Origin: Rhizobium sp. TH135
GTDB taxonomy: Bacteria > Pseudomonadota > Alphaproteobacteria > Rhizobiales > Rhizobiaceae
DNA length: 64,000 nucleotides
Reading direction: 5' to 3'
Assembly: GCF_002855515.1 (NCBI RefSeq)
Contig: NZ_PKRP01000001.1
Coordinates: forward strand, 744,001 to 808,000
Both the position numbers and the translations under genes were made by a program. How positions within the stretch are numbered: the first letter of the stretch is position 1; every line of letters starts with the position of its first letter. Positions 17,888-27,031 of this stretch are shown here, piece by piece. The notes beneath the pieces are model-generated. The model saw only the letters and a program-made list of their open reading frames with translations. It ran no database searches and was not told the DNA's origin.

Positions 17888-17948
17888 GCAAAAGGCCGGC
17901 GGCTTCCACTTTTCCCATTTCAGCTCGCGGCCTTTTGCTCGACGTCAG
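17888..17948. repeat. Inverted repeat spanning the convergent GH105/dabA ends
   Basis: GCAAAAGGCCG (17888-17898) and its exact complement (17938-17948) form an 11-base inverted repeat with a long 39-base spacer; the second arm lies inside the 3-prime end of dabA. There is no clean T run at standard spacing, so it is at best an atypical bidirectional termination or mRNA-end structure. Confidence 0.35.
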
Positions 17949-20334
17949 ATGCCGCACTCGGACGGGTATCCGTCCAGCCGAGATTGCCGGCATAGCGCCA
18001 GGCCATCTGCCCCTGCTCGTCGAGCGTGAAGAGATGCAGCCAGCCATTGTCGAAGAGGGCGCGCACCTGGGCATGCCGCTTCAGGATGTCTGAAATCGCC
18101 TCCTTCGGCGCATCGACGGCGACCGTCAGTCGAAGCGGCTCGTGGACGAAATTCTCCCCGTCATGCACCGACTGCCAGGGAAGCCCGGCGCGCAGGTTCC
18201 CGCCATTGCCCTCGACGACCCCGATACCGCCGACGACATTGTGCAACAGCTTGTTGCCAGCTCCGAAGAGCGAGGGCGCAACCGACGAGCCGAAGTATTG
18301 CAGGCTGATCCAACTCGCGACGACCACGGGAGCCGTCAGGATGAGTTCGAGGATCTTGAAGCCCTCGTCCTTCTTCCACACATAGTCGTGCAGGAAGGCC
18401 TGGCCTTCCAGTGAGCGACCAGCCGTCCGTGAGCGCGGTGCCGCGATAAAGGCGCGGCAACCGGCAAGCCCGAGTTCTGGGCGAACTTCTGACCAGTCCT
18501 TGCTGCGCTCGATGACACGGTCAGCGGTCGCCCGCGGCAGACGCCGCGCCCGCTCTGCCCGCGTCAGGCTGCCGGCCTGGGCGAGCCACTGGCGGATCCG
18601 AACGATGTCTTCAGGCAGAATATCGTTCTCAAGGTCGTCCTCAAACAGCGTCACGCTATCAGTCGTCGTGTCATGCAGGCCACCGAGGAAGACAGTATCG
18701 GCCGGGATGCTGATCCCGTTCCCCGCCAGCTTTTCCCGCACGGCGCGGTCGTTCAAGAGATCGGCCAGCAGCCGCGCGTTGACGTCACCCGCATACCCGC
18801 CACAGGCACCGCAGTGAAGCGCACTGGCATAGGGGTTGTTGACCACATTCGCCCCATGGCCGGAGATCAGCACAAAGCGGCCGAACCCTTCCGTCAGCGA
18901 CATCGCTTTCAGCACCGTTTCGGCGACCACGGCGCGGGTATCCAGATCAAGGCTCGGCGCAAAGCGGGGCTTTGCGGCGTCAGGACCCTTGCCCTTGCCG
19001 AAGCCGAGACCATCACGCAGCAGCTTGCCGGCATAAACAGGCCCCATTGCCTCGACGAAGGCGAAGGAGGACACGGCGGCCAGCTTGAACCGGCCCCAGG
19101 CACGGGTCGCGCGCGCGCTGAACCGCGCCTGCTGATCGGCATCCTCGTCATGATCGACAGCACTGCAGCTGAACACGGAGGGCTTCAGGAGAACCGGCAG
19201 ACGATGCTCTGATACGTCGGAGGCAAAGCCTTTGTGGCTGGCACCCAGACCGAAGAAACCGGCAAAGCCGAGTGTGCGAACAGCAGGATCAACGCTTTCG
19301 ATCGCGCGGCGGAAGACTTCCGAGCGCACGTCGATGCAGAAGGCCGCCTGCAGCACTGGCCGCAACTCGGCAACCTTGATCGGCGCGGGTGCAGCAAGCG
19401 TAGCCGCAAGCTTCCGCTGCGCCGCCCGCTCGGCAGCGACCTGCAGCAACCCGTCGATGACGGTGTCGAAGTCAGGGCTGACCGGCTCGACATGGCTCCG
19501 CCGCACCTGCTGCCACTCACTCTCGATGGCGGCCTTGTGACGCGCATAGAGCGCCTCTTCGAAGACCAGCCTGATCGCCAGCAGCTCAAGCGCCGTGGTG
19601 TCCGTGCGTCCCTCGACCTCGGCCTTGAACTGGATGTGGCGCGCATACTGCGCCCAGCCGCCGACGGTCAGCAGCAGTTGGTGGAAATAGGTGCCGGGCT
19701 CAGCACCGAGGCCGAGCGAAACGGCCGCCCGCTCAATCGCCCCATGCGGCGTCTCCGGCGTTTCATCGACATGGATGCTGAAGCCCTTCAGCCCCAAGAT
19801 CTCAGGCGTCAGGTCATGGGTCGCAAAGGCACGCCAGGCAGCGTAGAGACCGTTGCGCCGGGAAGCGGCCCAAAGCGCCTGGCCCTGATCGAAGAAACCG
19901 GCTGCAAAGGTGCCGATCCGCTCGGAGACGAGCCCCGGCCAATCCTTGCCCGTGGCCCGCGCGGCAAGTTCCGCGATCGTTGGGAGTGCTGCCACCGGCT
20001 GCGGCTCCTCGGCGACGGCAGCTTTCAGCGCCTGCAAGTCGATGCGGTTGAAGAGCGTGCTCGACTGAAGTGCGGCGACCAGATCTTCATCGATGATCTC
20101 GCCCTTGGCGATCTGGTCGGCATAATACTTGCGCGGGAGAGCAAGCCTGACGCCACCGATCCGGGCGAGCCGGGCTGCGGTGTTGTCCAGCGTTTCGCTG
20201 ATCTGGCCGAGGAAGGGATTGACGGCGACGGTCGCCGTCAGCGGCCAGGCCGGCGGGATCGCCCGCACGGCCTGATCTGCCGCCCGGGCAAGGGCTTCGC
20301 CATGCAAGGTGTCAATCGTGGTCATCTCGGTCAT
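17920..20334 (-). CDS. dabA: DabA-type inorganic carbon uptake subunit (DUF2309)
   Basis: An 804-residue protein of the UPF0753/DUF2309 family, now known as DabA. DabA is a beta-carbonic-anhydrase-like zinc protein that, with the membrane subunit DabB, converts CO2 to bicarbonate in an energy-coupled, one-way manner. The zinc and active-site pattern is intact: CID with C333 and D335 ([10 protein letters not shown]), H493 ([15 protein letters not shown]) and C508 (LHCGACGG). No signal peptide; it is expected at the cytoplasmic face bound to DabB. The ATG has GGAGTG five bases upstream and lies four bases after dabB. Its presence beside heterotrophic catabolic genes suggests carbon supply for carboxylases rather than autotrophy; no RuBisCO gene is seen. 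Confidence 0.88.
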   Translation of the reverse strand: MTEMTTIDTLHGEALARAADQAVRAIPPAWPLTATVAVNPFLGQISETLDNTAARLARIGGVRLALPRKYYADQIAKGEIIDEDLVAALQSSTLFNRIDLQALKAAVAEEPQPVAALPTIAELAARATGKDWPGLVSERIGTFAAGFFDQGQALWAASRRNGLYAAWRAFATHDLTPEILGLKGFSIHVDETPETPHGAIERAAVSLGLGAEPGTYFHQLLLTVGGWAQYARHIQFKAEVEGRTDTTALELLAIRLVFEEALYARHKAAIESEWQQVRRSHVEPVSPDFDTVIDGLLQVAAERAAQRKLAATLAAPAPIKVAELRPVLQAAFCIDVRSEVFRRAIESVDPAVRTLGFAGFFGLGASHKGFASDVSEHRLPVLLKPSVFSCSAVDHDEDADQQARFSARATRAWGRFKLAAVSSFAFVEAMGPVYAGKLLRDGLGFGKGKGPDAAKPRFAPSLDLDTRAVVAETVLKAMSLTEGFGRFVLISGHGANVVNNPYASALHCGACGGYAGDVNARLLADLLNDRAVREKLAGNGISIPADTVFLGGLHDTTTDSVTLFEDDLENDILPEDIVRIRQWLAQAGSLTRAERARRLPRATADRVIERSKDWSEVRPELGLAGCRAFIAAPRSRTAGRSLEGQAFLHDYVWKKDEGFKILELILTAPVVVASWISLQYFGSSVAPSLFGAGNKLLHNVVGGIGVVEGNGGNLRAGLPWQSVHDGENFVHEPLRLTVAVDAPKEAISDILKRHAQVRALFDNGWLHLFTLDEQGQMAWRYAGNLGWTDTRPSAASDVEQKAAS

Positions 20335-20338
20335 CGGT

Positions 20339-21922
20339 TCACTCCTTCACGGAAGCAGGCGTTGCGGAGGTGGTGCGCGGAAGCGTCCAGCCACCGAGCA
20401 GGCGATCGAAGAGGGCATTGACGTAGAGGCCGTTGGCGAGATGGACGCGCAGGCCCGCCGCTGCCGGATGATAGGCCCAGAGCGGGAAGAGCGACTGAGC
20501 GACCGCCACCACGCCGAAGGTGACGACGGCGAGCAGCATCAGTGTCCATTCGAGCGGCCCGGGCTGTGGGGTCGCGGGCAGCGTGCCAAGCATCAGCTTG
20601 TCGGAAATACGCTGCAGGGCGAAGTAGGCCGTGGCCGCCGAGATCGCGTAGAGCGAGGTCCGCCAGGTGAGCGCCCGGGGAGCCGCATCCGCCAACCCTT
20701 GTGCAATGAGATAGGCGACGCCGAAGATCAGGATCGCACCGAGTGCCAGCGCCTGCGGCGGCTTGTCGGCAAAGCCGAAGAGCACACCGATGACGGCATA
20801 GATGGCCAGCGCCAGCAGGAAGGCACGCCCGACCGCCTTGGCATTCGGTATCGCGACCGGACCGGGACGCTTGATCGAGGCGACCGTCTCGATGGCGGAG
20901 CCGGAGGCGAGGAAGGCATGAGCCTTGTAAAGCGAATGGGCGACGATGTGCAGAAGCGCGATCGGGAACAGTGCCAGACCACACTGCAGGATCATGAAGC
21001 CCATCTGCGCGACCGTGGACCAGGCGAGCGAGGTCTTCACCGCCGACTGCGTGAGCATCACGAGGCTGCCGAAAAGGGCCGTGAAGCCACCGACCATGAC
21101 CAGCACCGCAAGCACCACCGGCGCCTGCAGCATGACATCGGCAAAGCGGATCAGCAGGAAACCGCCGGCATTGACGACGCCAGCATGCAACAGGGCGGAA
21201 ACCGGGGTCGGCGTTTCCATGACTTCGGTGAGCCAGCCATGGGTCGGGAACTGGGCGGACTTCAGAAGTGCCGCGATCGCCAGCAGGGCTGCGGCGGCAA
21301 TCGTCAGCGGCAGCCCCTCGCCCTCGCGGGCCGCGGCGAGAATGGTGGCGATATCGCCGGTGCCGAAGGAGATGGCGAGCAGGATGACAGCGCCGATCAG
21401 GGCGGCATCACCGGTGCGCGAGACGATGAATTTCTTGCGCGCGGCCCGCTGGGCAGCAATCCGCTCGGGATAGAAGAGCAGCAGCTGATGCAGGAGCAGG
21501 CTGGTCGCGACCCAGCCGACAACGAGCTGGAGCAGCGTGCCCGACTGTACGAGGAGCAGGACGGCAGCGAGGGTCGCCGTCATCCAGCCGGTGAACGGAC
21601 CCTGCCGCTCTTCCCCGTCGAGGAATGTGCCGGCATAGCGCAGCACCACCCAGCCGATGAAGGACACGAGCAGCAGCATTACCAGGCTGACAAGATCAAG
21701 CCGCGAGGCAAGTGCGAAGTAGCTATAGCCGATGGCAGGACTGGTTCCCGGCCCCTGCAGCACCAAGACAACAGCGGAAAGCCCTGCGACGAGGATCGAA
21801 CCGAGGGCAGCGAATTCGGCAATGCGGATCGCCTGACGCGGGCGAAGCCCGGGTGCCTGGAAGGCACAGAGCGAAGCACCGGCAAGCAGCAGCGGCGCGA
21901 GAAGCGGCAACATATGGATCAC
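20339..21922 (-). CDS. dabB: DabB-type membrane subunit, NuoL/MrpA-like
   Basis: A 527-residue polytopic membrane protein of the proton-conducting NADH-quinone oxidoreductase (NuoL/ND5) family, with about 13 hydrophobic helices. Conserved helical elements are recognisable: [20 protein letters not shown], the [21 protein letters not shown] region with the antiporter lysine/histidine motifs, and [17 protein letters not shown]. In the two-gene Dab system DabB provides a cation gradient (proton or sodium) that drives DabA. Adjacency to dabA, rather than to nuo or mrp genes, identifies it. The start is taken as the GTG at 21922 with GGAGA about six bases upstream; an ATG three codons in is the alternative. 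Confidence 0.88.
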   Translation of the reverse strand: MIHMLPLLAPLLLAGASLCAFQAPGLRPRQAIRIAEFAALGSILVAGLSAVVLVLQGPGTSPAIGYSYFALASRLDLVSLVMLLLVSFIGWVVLRYAGTFLDGEERQGPFTGWMTATLAAVLLLVQSGTLLQLVVGWVATSLLLHQLLLFYPERIAAQRAARKKFIVSRTGDAALIGAVILLAISFGTGDIATILAAAREGEGLPLTIAAAALLAIAALLKSAQFPTHGWLTEVMETPTPVSALLHAGVVNAGGFLLIRFADVMLQAPVVLAVLVMVGGFTALFGSLVMLTQSAVKTSLAWSTVAQMGFMILQCGLALFPIALLHIVAHSLYKAHAFLASGSAIETVASIKRPGPVAIPNAKAVGRAFLLALAIYAVIGVLFGFADKPPQALALGAILIFGVAYLIAQGLADAAPRALTWRTSLYAISAATAYFALQRISDKLMLGTLPATPQPGPLEWTLMLLAVVTFGVVAVAQSLFPLWAYHPAAAGLRVHLANGLYVNALFDRLLGGWTLPRTTSATPASVKE

Positions 21923-21941
21923 TAGATGTCTCCGGTCTGGG

Positions 21942-21965
21942 CCGCTGCTTGGGAGGAGGCAGCGG
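21942..21965 (-). other. Stem-loop in the dabB leader
   Basis: CCGCTGC (21942-21948) and GCAGCGG (21959-21965) can pair around a ten-base loop, about 20-40 bases before the dabB start and clear of the ribosome site. It could affect mRNA stability or leader translation; no known riboswitch class is recognised. Confidence 0.35.
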
Positions 21966-22028
21966 CGATCTCACAGACCTGTTATCAGCGGCGTGATCGC
22001 AATAAAAATTCATTGTTTCTCTAAATTC

Positions 22029-22045
22029 GTTCTATAAAATAGAAC
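22029..22045. promoter_or_regulatory. Perfect inverted repeat abutting the LysR start codon, with embedded -10-like box
   Basis: GTTCTAT-AAA-ATAGAAC is a perfect seven-base inverted repeat that ends one base before the ATG of the LysR gene. It contains TATAAA, a -10-like box, about seven bases before the ATG, so the regulator mRNA may be leaderless. No Shine-Dalgarno sequence is visible. A LysR dimer bound here would block its own promoter and could activate the divergent dabBA operon. Confidence 0.5.
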
Positions 22046-22046
22046 T

Positions 22047-22943
22047 ATGTCCGAGCTGAACTATCATCACCTCCGCTATTTCCGCGCCGTCGCCCATGAC
22101 GGGAACCTGACCCGCACGGCCGAGCGGCTGAACCTGTCGCAATCGGCGCTCTCGATCCAGATCAAGCAACTGGAGGAGCGGTTGGGCCATTCTCTCTTCG
22201 AGCGTCGCGGCCGACAGCTCTATCTGACAGAAGCCGGCCGCATCGCGCTCGACCATGCCGACACGATCTTCTCGGCCGGCGAGGAACTGGTCGAGACGCT
22301 GAAGGAAACCGGGAGGACACGCCGCGCCATCCGTATCGGCGCGCTTGCAACGCTCTCCCGCAACTTCCAGATGGAGTTCCTGCGTCCGATCCTCGGACGC
22401 TCCGACGTCGACATGATCCTGCGCTCGGGCAGCACCAGCGAGTTGTTGGGCGCGCTCGAAGCCCTCAACCTCGACATCGTTCTGCTCAACCAGGCGCCGA
22501 TGGCCGACTCGGTGACACCCTTCATCGCCCAACACGTCTACCAGCAGCGGGTCAGTCTCATCGGCAGACCGTCCTACGGCAAACCGGGCGCCAAGCTTGC
22601 CGACCTGCTGGGCGAGCATCCCGTCATCCTGCCGACGCTGGAAAGCGGCGTGCGCTCGCAGTTCGAAGCACTCGTCGCGCGCCTCGGCATCACGCCGCAG
22701 ATCGCCGCCGAAGTGGACGACATGGCGATGATGCGTCTTCTCGCCCGCGAAGGTGCGGGCCTTGCCGTTCTGCCGCCGATCGTTGTCAAGGGCGAGCTTG
22801 AAGCCGGCACGCTGGTCGAATTCGACGCCCTGCCCGGCATGATCGAATCCTTCTATGCCGTGACCGTGAAGCGTCGCTTTCCGAACCCGCTCATCCGGCC
22901 ACTGCTGGAAGCGAGCGAAGACGGCAAATCCACCACCGCCTGA
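22047..22943 (+). CDS. LysR-family regulator divergent from dabBA (NhaR-like)
   Basis: A 298-residue LysR regulator: N-terminal winged helix-turn-helix (about 4-63, RTAERLNLSQSALSIQIKQLEERLG) and a two-lobed LysR substrate-binding domain after about residue 90. The opening SELNYHHLRYFRAVAHDGNLT resembles the NhaR branch. It diverges from dabB across 124 bases, the standard arrangement for a LysR protein controlling its neighbour. A plausible role is induction of dabBA under low inorganic carbon, or sensing of ions or pH; the effector is unknown. The ATG lacks a ribosome site and is overlapped upstream by a palindrome. Confidence 0.9.
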   Translation: MSELNYHHLRYFRAVAHDGNLTRTAERLNLSQSALSIQIKQLEERLGHSLFERRGRQLYLTEAGRIALDHADTIFSAGEELVETLKETGRTRRAIRIGALATLSRNFQMEFLRPILGRSDVDMILRSGSTSELLGALEALNLDIVLLNQAPMADSVTPFIAQHVYQQRVSLIGRPSYGKPGAKLADLLGEHPVILPTLESGVRSQFEALVARLGITPQIAAEVDDMAMMRLLAREGAGLAVLPPIVVKGELEAGTLVEFDALPGMIESFYAVTVKRRFPNPLIRPLLEASEDGKSTTA

Positions 22944-22988
22944 ACCGCGTAAAGCAGAGGCGCGCCAAGCGCTTGAGAGAGGGATTGC

Positions 22989-23978
22989 GTGAAGACGTCC
23001 ATTGCCATCATCGGAGCCGGGATCGCCGGCATAACGCTCGCGCGGGCGCTAACCCCGTCAGCCGACGTCACCGTTTTCGAAAAGAGCCGAGGCCTCGGCG
23101 GCCGGATGGCAAACCGCCGCCGGGAGGGCTTTGCCTTCGACCATGGCGCCCAGTATTTCACCGCCCGCTCGCCGGCATTCCGGTCGGTTGCGGAACGTGC
23201 CATCAAGACGGGTCATGCCGGCATCTGGCCGAAGGCGGTGCACACGCTCAGGGCCGACGGATTGGTGGCCGACAGCCGCCCACCGGAGCCGCGCTATATC
23301 GGGCTGCCTGGCATGAGCGGGTTTGCGAACGGATTGGCCGAGGGCCTTCAGATCCGCAAGGAAGCGACGGTTGCCGCCCTCAAGCCTGCCGAACATGGTT
23401 GGTCACTCACCGATAGCGAAGGCCAGGATCTCGGTAGTTTCGATCTTGTACTTTCCACCGCCCCGGCACCACAAACCATCCGCCTGTTGCCCGAGGCATT
23501 TTCAGACTGCGAAGCGCTGGCCCGTGTCCGCATGAGCGGCTGCTTCACCCTGATGATCGGCCTCGACGAGCCCCTGCATCTCGGCTTCGATGCCGCCCGC
23601 ATCGAGGATGACGTCTTGAGCTGGATCGCCATCGAGGGCAGCAAGCCCGGCCGCGGAGAGAAAGAGGCGCTCACCATCCACAGCCGCAATGATTGGGCCG
23701 AGTCAAACCTGGAACGCGACCGCGACGAGGTGAAATCGGAAATGCTCGCCTCACTGAAGCGCCTGCTTGGACGGGACTTCTCGAACGCCGCCTGGCTGGA
23801 TATGCACCGCTGGCGCTACGCCAATGTGGACCAAGCCGCTGACCAACCGTATCTCTTCGATGAAGCCCTCGGCCTCGGCGCCTGCGGCGACTGGTGCCTC
23901 GGCAACCGCGTCGAGGCAGCGGTCGAAAGTGCGACGGCCCTGTCGGAACGACTGATCACACGCCTGCATGGAGCCTGA
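22989..23978 (+). CDS. FAD/NAD(P)-dependent oxidoreductase, renalase-like
   Basis: A 329-residue flavoprotein with an N-terminal dinucleotide-binding motif IIGAGIAGITLARAL, the SRGLGGRMANRR second FAD motif, and a DHGAQYFTARS segment characteristic of the bacterial renalase/amine-oxidase-like group. The C-terminus carries the closing FAD motif LGACGDWCLGNRVEAAVESA. The family includes enzymes that re-oxidise aberrant dihydro-NAD(P) isomers, but many members are uncharacterised, so the reaction is not assigned. GTG start with AGAGGGA upstream. The next gene, a small membrane protein, begins three bases after its stop, suggesting an operon. The ECF sigma factor just downstream suggests a stress role. 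Confidence 0.78.
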   Translation: MKTSIAIIGAGIAGITLARALTPSADVTVFEKSRGLGGRMANRRREGFAFDHGAQYFTARSPAFRSVAERAIKTGHAGIWPKAVHTLRADGLVADSRPPEPRYIGLPGMSGFANGLAEGLQIRKEATVAALKPAEHGWSLTDSEGQDLGSFDLVLSTAPAPQTIRLLPEAFSDCEALARVRMSGCFTLMIGLDEPLHLGFDAARIEDDVLSWIAIEGSKPGRGEKEALTIHSRNDWAESNLERDRDEVKSEMLASLKRLLGRDFSNAAWLDMHRWRYANVDQAADQPYLFDEALGLGACGDWCLGNRVEAAVESATALSERLITRLHGA

Positions 23979-23981
23979 CCG

Positions 23982-24413
23982 ATGTATCGCGATCCCGCGC
24001 TCACCAAACTCCTGACCTATGCCGGCGCCCTGCCCTTTTGGGCGGTGGGGCTGGCCCAGGTGCTCGGCTACCAGCCCGCACTCGCCGCGCAAGCCTTCAT
24101 CGCCTACGGAACCGGCATAGCCTGCTTCATGGCCGGCACGCTCTGGAGCCAGGCTCAGATCCGCGCTCAGGATCCACGGCTCATGCTGATCGTGAGCAAT
24201 GTCGCGGCCCTCGCTGCCATTGGCGGGGTTCTGGCCTATCCTTACATCCCGGCTTTGACGATGGCGCTGCATGTGGGGGTATTTCTGGTCCTGCTTGCCG
24301 CCGATCTCGGCATCCACCGCAAAGGCGACCAACCCGCCTGGTATCTGGCGCTCCGGCGCAACGTCACGCTGCTGGTAATTGCCGCCTATGCCGTGGCGAT
24401 GATCCTGACATGA
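23982..24413 (+). CDS. DUF3429 small integral membrane protein
   Basis: A 143-residue protein with four to five predicted transmembrane helices (for example LLTYAGALPFWAVGLAQVLGY, AFIAYGTGIACFMAGTLW, LIVSNVAALAAIGGVLAYP). Its conserved YGAxIxxFxxGxxW-like and WYLxLRRxVT features fit DUF3429. Biochemical function is unknown. It starts three bases after the flavoprotein gene and is almost certainly co-transcribed with it. No signal peptide beyond the first helix and no catalytic motif seen. Confidence 0.75.
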   Translation: MYRDPALTKLLTYAGALPFWAVGLAQVLGYQPALAAQAFIAYGTGIACFMAGTLWSQAQIRAQDPRLMLIVSNVAALAAIGGVLAYPYIPALTMALHVGVFLVLLAADLGIHRKGDQPAWYLALRRNVTLLVIAAYAVAMILT

Positions 24414-24523
24414 GATTTTTTCTGCGCGACCTGTAAGATGGCGCTGAAAGCCGCGACCAAATGAAGGCGTGCTGTGTTGCGCGCCGGGTCTTGGCAGGCG
24501 CGGGCAATGTCCGGGGGATCACG

Positions 24524-25156
24524 ATGGTAAATGCGGGCGAGCAGGAATTGAACGGCGGAAACGGTGCAGCCGCGCCGTTTCTGGCCGATGCGATGTATAT
24601 GGCGGAGCTGCGTCAACGCATGTTGAGTTTCGCAAGCCTCCAGCTTGCCGATCCCGGCCTTGCCGAAGATGCCGTCCAGGAAGCGCTCGCCGGCGCACTT
24701 CGCAATGCCAAGGCCTTTGCGGGACGGTCTGCCTTTCGCACCTGGGTCTTCGCCATCCTGCGCAACAAGATCGCCGACCAGATCCGCTTCAAGCGCAAGC
24801 AGTCGCAGATGATCGCCATGCCGCTCGGACATTTTCCGGATGAGGATGAGCCGCGCTACTTCGATGTCAAGGGTCACTGGGTTCCGGAAAACCGCCCGAG
24901 CGACTGGGGCAATCCGGAAGTCGAACTACTCGGCAAGGACTTCTGGCGCGTTTTCGAGGCCTGCCTCGATCATTTGCCCCCCGACCAGGGCCGCGTTTTC
25001 ATGATGCGGGAATTCGTCGAGATGGACACGGAAGAAATCTGCGCCGAGATCGGCATCACCACCACCAACATGCATGTCCTGATGCACCGCGCGCGGCTTC
25101 GTCTGCGCAACTGCCTGCAAGGACACTGGTTCGCGCCGGAGGCGACATTGTCATGA
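24524..25156 (+). CDS. ECF-type RNA polymerase sigma factor
   Basis: A 210-residue extracytoplasmic-function sigma factor with region 2 (about 25-95, LADPGLAEDAVQEALAGALR and FAGRSAFRTWVFAILRNKIADQ) and region 4 (about 145-200, LPPDQGRVFMMREFVEMDTEEICAEIGIT followed by the recognition helix NMHVLMHRARLRLRNCL). A linker of about 50 residues (EDEPRYFDVKGHWVPENRP) is longer than usual and characteristic of one ECF subgroup. The ATG at 24524 follows GGGGGATC; a start 21 codons earlier has no site. Its end overlaps the anti-sigma gene by four bases. Together with the flavoprotein and DUF3429 genes upstream it probably forms a stress-response unit; the trigger is unknown. Confidence 0.88.
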   Translation: MVNAGEQELNGGNGAAAPFLADAMYMAELRQRMLSFASLQLADPGLAEDAVQEALAGALRNAKAFAGRSAFRTWVFAILRNKIADQIRFKRKQSQMIAMPLGHFPDEDEPRYFDVKGHWVPENRPSDWGNPEVELLGKDFWRVFEACLDHLPPDQGRVFMMREFVEMDTEEICAEIGITTTNMHVLMHRARLRLRNCLQGHWFAPEATLS

Positions 25157-25347
25157 TGTGCGAAAACGCAACGAAGCTCGCCTCGGACGAACTCGACCGA
25201 CGTCTGTCGCTTGGGGAAACAGTCGGCCTGCGTCTGCATCTCTTCAAATGCGGCGCATGTTCGGGCTTCGTCCGGCAAATCCAGATGATGCGCAAGGTCA
25301 CCCGCCGCTACGTCGCGACCGATGCATCCGATCCGAACGAGGGCTGA
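25153..25347 (+). CDS. Very small zinc-type anti-sigma factor
   Basis: A 64-residue protein whose start overlaps the ECF sigma stop (ATGA). It contains H29-x3-C33-x2-C36 (HLFKCGAC), the zinc-binding core of ZAS-family anti-sigma factors, in an otherwise helical protein; the preceding LASDELDRRLSLGE helix fits the sigma-binding fold. It has no transmembrane helix and no sensor domain. It therefore looks like a minimal cytoplasmic anti-sigma factor, possibly responding directly through oxidation or metal loss at the zinc site. The assignment rests on this motif and on coupling to the sigma gene. Its stop codon directly abuts the stop of pcaB. Confidence 0.78.
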   Translation: MMCENATKLASDELDRRLSLGETVGLRLHLFKCGACSGFVRQIQMMRKVTRRYVATDASDPNEG

Positions 25348-26397
25348 TCAACGCTCGCCGAGCTGTTCGATCGACTGCAGGACTTCAGTGCCAAGCCGCG
25401 TGGCGGCCCCCGTGGCGATTGCCATTTGCGGCAAGATCATCCATTCGAGCGTCCAGGCGGCGCCCGATCGCTCCTGCTCATGCACCAGGGCCTGATGCAG
25501 GCCTGAGATTTGCACGGCATTGAACCGGGCGAGCGTGACGAGAACTTCGGCCTTCACCGGGTTTCTCTTGTGCGGCATGGCGGACGAAGCACCGCCGCCG
25601 CCGATCACTGCCGTGCCATTGTCCGCCATCAGCGCCAGATCCTGGCCGATCTTGCCGAGGCTGCCAGTGATGAGGGAGAGGAGACCGCCTATCTCGGCAA
25701 TTACGGCCCGCTGGCTGTGCCATTGGGGCCGGTCTGAGAGTTGAAGGAGTGTGGCGAGCCTTGTACGAACGAACGACGCCTTGTCTCCAAGCTTTTCGAG
25801 CGTGCCGGCAGCGCCGCCGAACTGAAGCGGCAGACCGGCTTTCAGCATGTCCTGAACAGCAGCCCGATGCGCGACGACCGGCCCCTTCCACGTGGCAAGT
25901 CGATCGGCAACCGTGATCGGAATCGCCGCCTGCATGCGCGTGCGCCCCATCAGGGACTGGGTGCCGAAGCGCGTCTCCAAACCGTCAAGCGACGAGATAA
26001 TCGCCGCCAGACGCTGATCGAGGATTGAAAGCACAGCACCCAGCCGCAGCATCAGACCGGTATCGATGGCATCCTGGCTGGTCGCGCCGAAATGGAGATG
26101 TTTTCCGGCGTCGCCCAGTCCTGCACGCCACTGCCGCACGAGATCGGGGATAACAACACCGTCGCGTCCAATCGCCTGCTTCAGAGCGTCGAGATCGGCA
26201 ACGAACGCCTCCGGCAGCGCCGCAATCTCTTCAGCGGATGCGCGCGGAATAAGCCCTTCGGCAGCCTCCGCCTCGGCAAGTGCCACCTCGAAACGCAGCA
26301 TGGCCGAAAGCTCGGCTGCGGCCGAGAACTGAGCTCCGATTTCGTCATCGCCCAGAAGGCCGGACAGGATCGGATGGTCGAAGACGGATGCGGTCAT
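25348..26397 (-). CDS. pcaB: 3-carboxy-cis,cis-muconate cycloisomerase
   Basis: A 349-residue fumarase/aspartase-superfamily enzyme that converts 3-carboxy-cis,cis-muconate to 4-carboxymuconolactone. The superfamily signature GASSAMPHKRNP is intact, as are the HFGATSQDAIDTG and MQAAIPITVADR regions. Start at MTASVF (26397); the upstream frame extension overlaps pcaG and is rejected. Last gene of the pcaDCHGB operon, 19 bases after pcaG. Length is typical of rhizobial PcaB, shorter than the pseudomonad form. Confidence 0.93.
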   Translation of the reverse strand: MTASVFDHPILSGLLGDDEIGAQFSAAAELSAMLRFEVALAEAEAAEGLIPRASAEEIAALPEAFVADLDALKQAIGRDGVVIPDLVRQWRAGLGDAGKHLHFGATSQDAIDTGLMLRLGAVLSILDQRLAAIISSLDGLETRFGTQSLMGRTRMQAAIPITVADRLATWKGPVVAHRAAVQDMLKAGLPLQFGGAAGTLEKLGDKASFVRTRLATLLQLSDRPQWHSQRAVIAEIGGLLSLITGSLGKIGQDLALMADNGTAVIGGGGASSAMPHKRNPVKAEVLVTLARFNAVQISGLHQALVHEQERSGAAWTLEWMILPQMAIATGAATRLGTEVLQSIEQLGER

Positions 26398-26416
26398 ACT
26401 GATCTTAAGGCCCTTC

Positions 26417-27031
26417 TCAGATGTCGAAGAAGACCGTCTCCTTCTCACCCTGCAGGTGGATGTCGAAGTGATAGGTCGAACCGTCCCGCTGTGCAATCAG
26501 CGTCGGCACGCGCACGCGGTGCTCGATGCGCGCGAGGATCGGATCCTCGGCATTGGCCGCCTCTTCGTCACCGAAATAGAGGCGCGTGTTGAGGCCGAGA
26601 TTGATGCCGCGCGCGACGATCCAAAACGAGATATGCGGCGCCATAAGTCGTCCGTCCCGGAAGGGTACCCGGCCCGGCTTGATCGTCTCGAAGCGATATT
26701 CGCCGGTCGAGAGGTCACAAGGGCAGCGTCCCCAGCCAGTGAAGTTCGGATCGGCGCTGCCGCGCGTCTCGGACGGACTGTTGTAGAGACCCTCGGCATC
26801 CGCCTGCCAGATTTCGATCAGCGCGTCCTTGAGCGGCGTGCCCGAGCCATCGATGACGCGACCGGTCACAGTGATGCGCTCACCGCGCGTCTTGTCGTTG
26901 ACCATGGTAGTGCCAAGATCAACCGGATAAACGCCCTTGATATCGGCGAAATTCGGCGTGAGGCCGATGTGGACGTAAGGGCCCGCCGTCTGCGAGGCGC
27001 TTTCCTTGAGGTAACCGAGATCCTGGACCAT
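26417..27031 (-). CDS. pcaG: Protocatechuate 3,4-dioxygenase alpha subunit
   Basis: A 204-residue subunit of the intradiol ring-cleaving dioxygenase that opens protocatechuate with O2. It has the common intradiol fold (ITVTGRVIDGSGTPLKDALIEIWQADAEGLY, DPNFTGWGRC, YRFETIKPGRVPFRDG, APHISFWIVARGI) but lacks the full Tyr/Tyr/His/His iron set, as expected for the alpha subunit. Its ATG overlaps the pcaH stop by one base (TGATG), giving equimolar coupled synthesis with the beta subunit. Confidence 0.94.
   Translation of the reverse strand: MVQDLGYLKESASQTAGPYVHIGLTPNFADIKGVYPVDLGTTMVNDKTRGERITVTGRVIDGSGTPLKDALIEIWQADAEGLYNSPSETRGSADPNFTGWGRCPCDLSTGEYRFETIKPGRVPFRDGRLMAPHISFWIVARGINLGLNTRLYFGDEEAANAEDPILARIEHRVRVPTLIAQRDGSTYHFDIHLQGEKETVFFDI

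Noticed and set aside
20309-21925. 538-codon plus-strand open frame opposite dabB
   Set aside because: Composition is charged low-complexity (many Arg, Gly, Glu, Gln) as expected from reading a hydrophobic gene backwards; no domain is recognisable.
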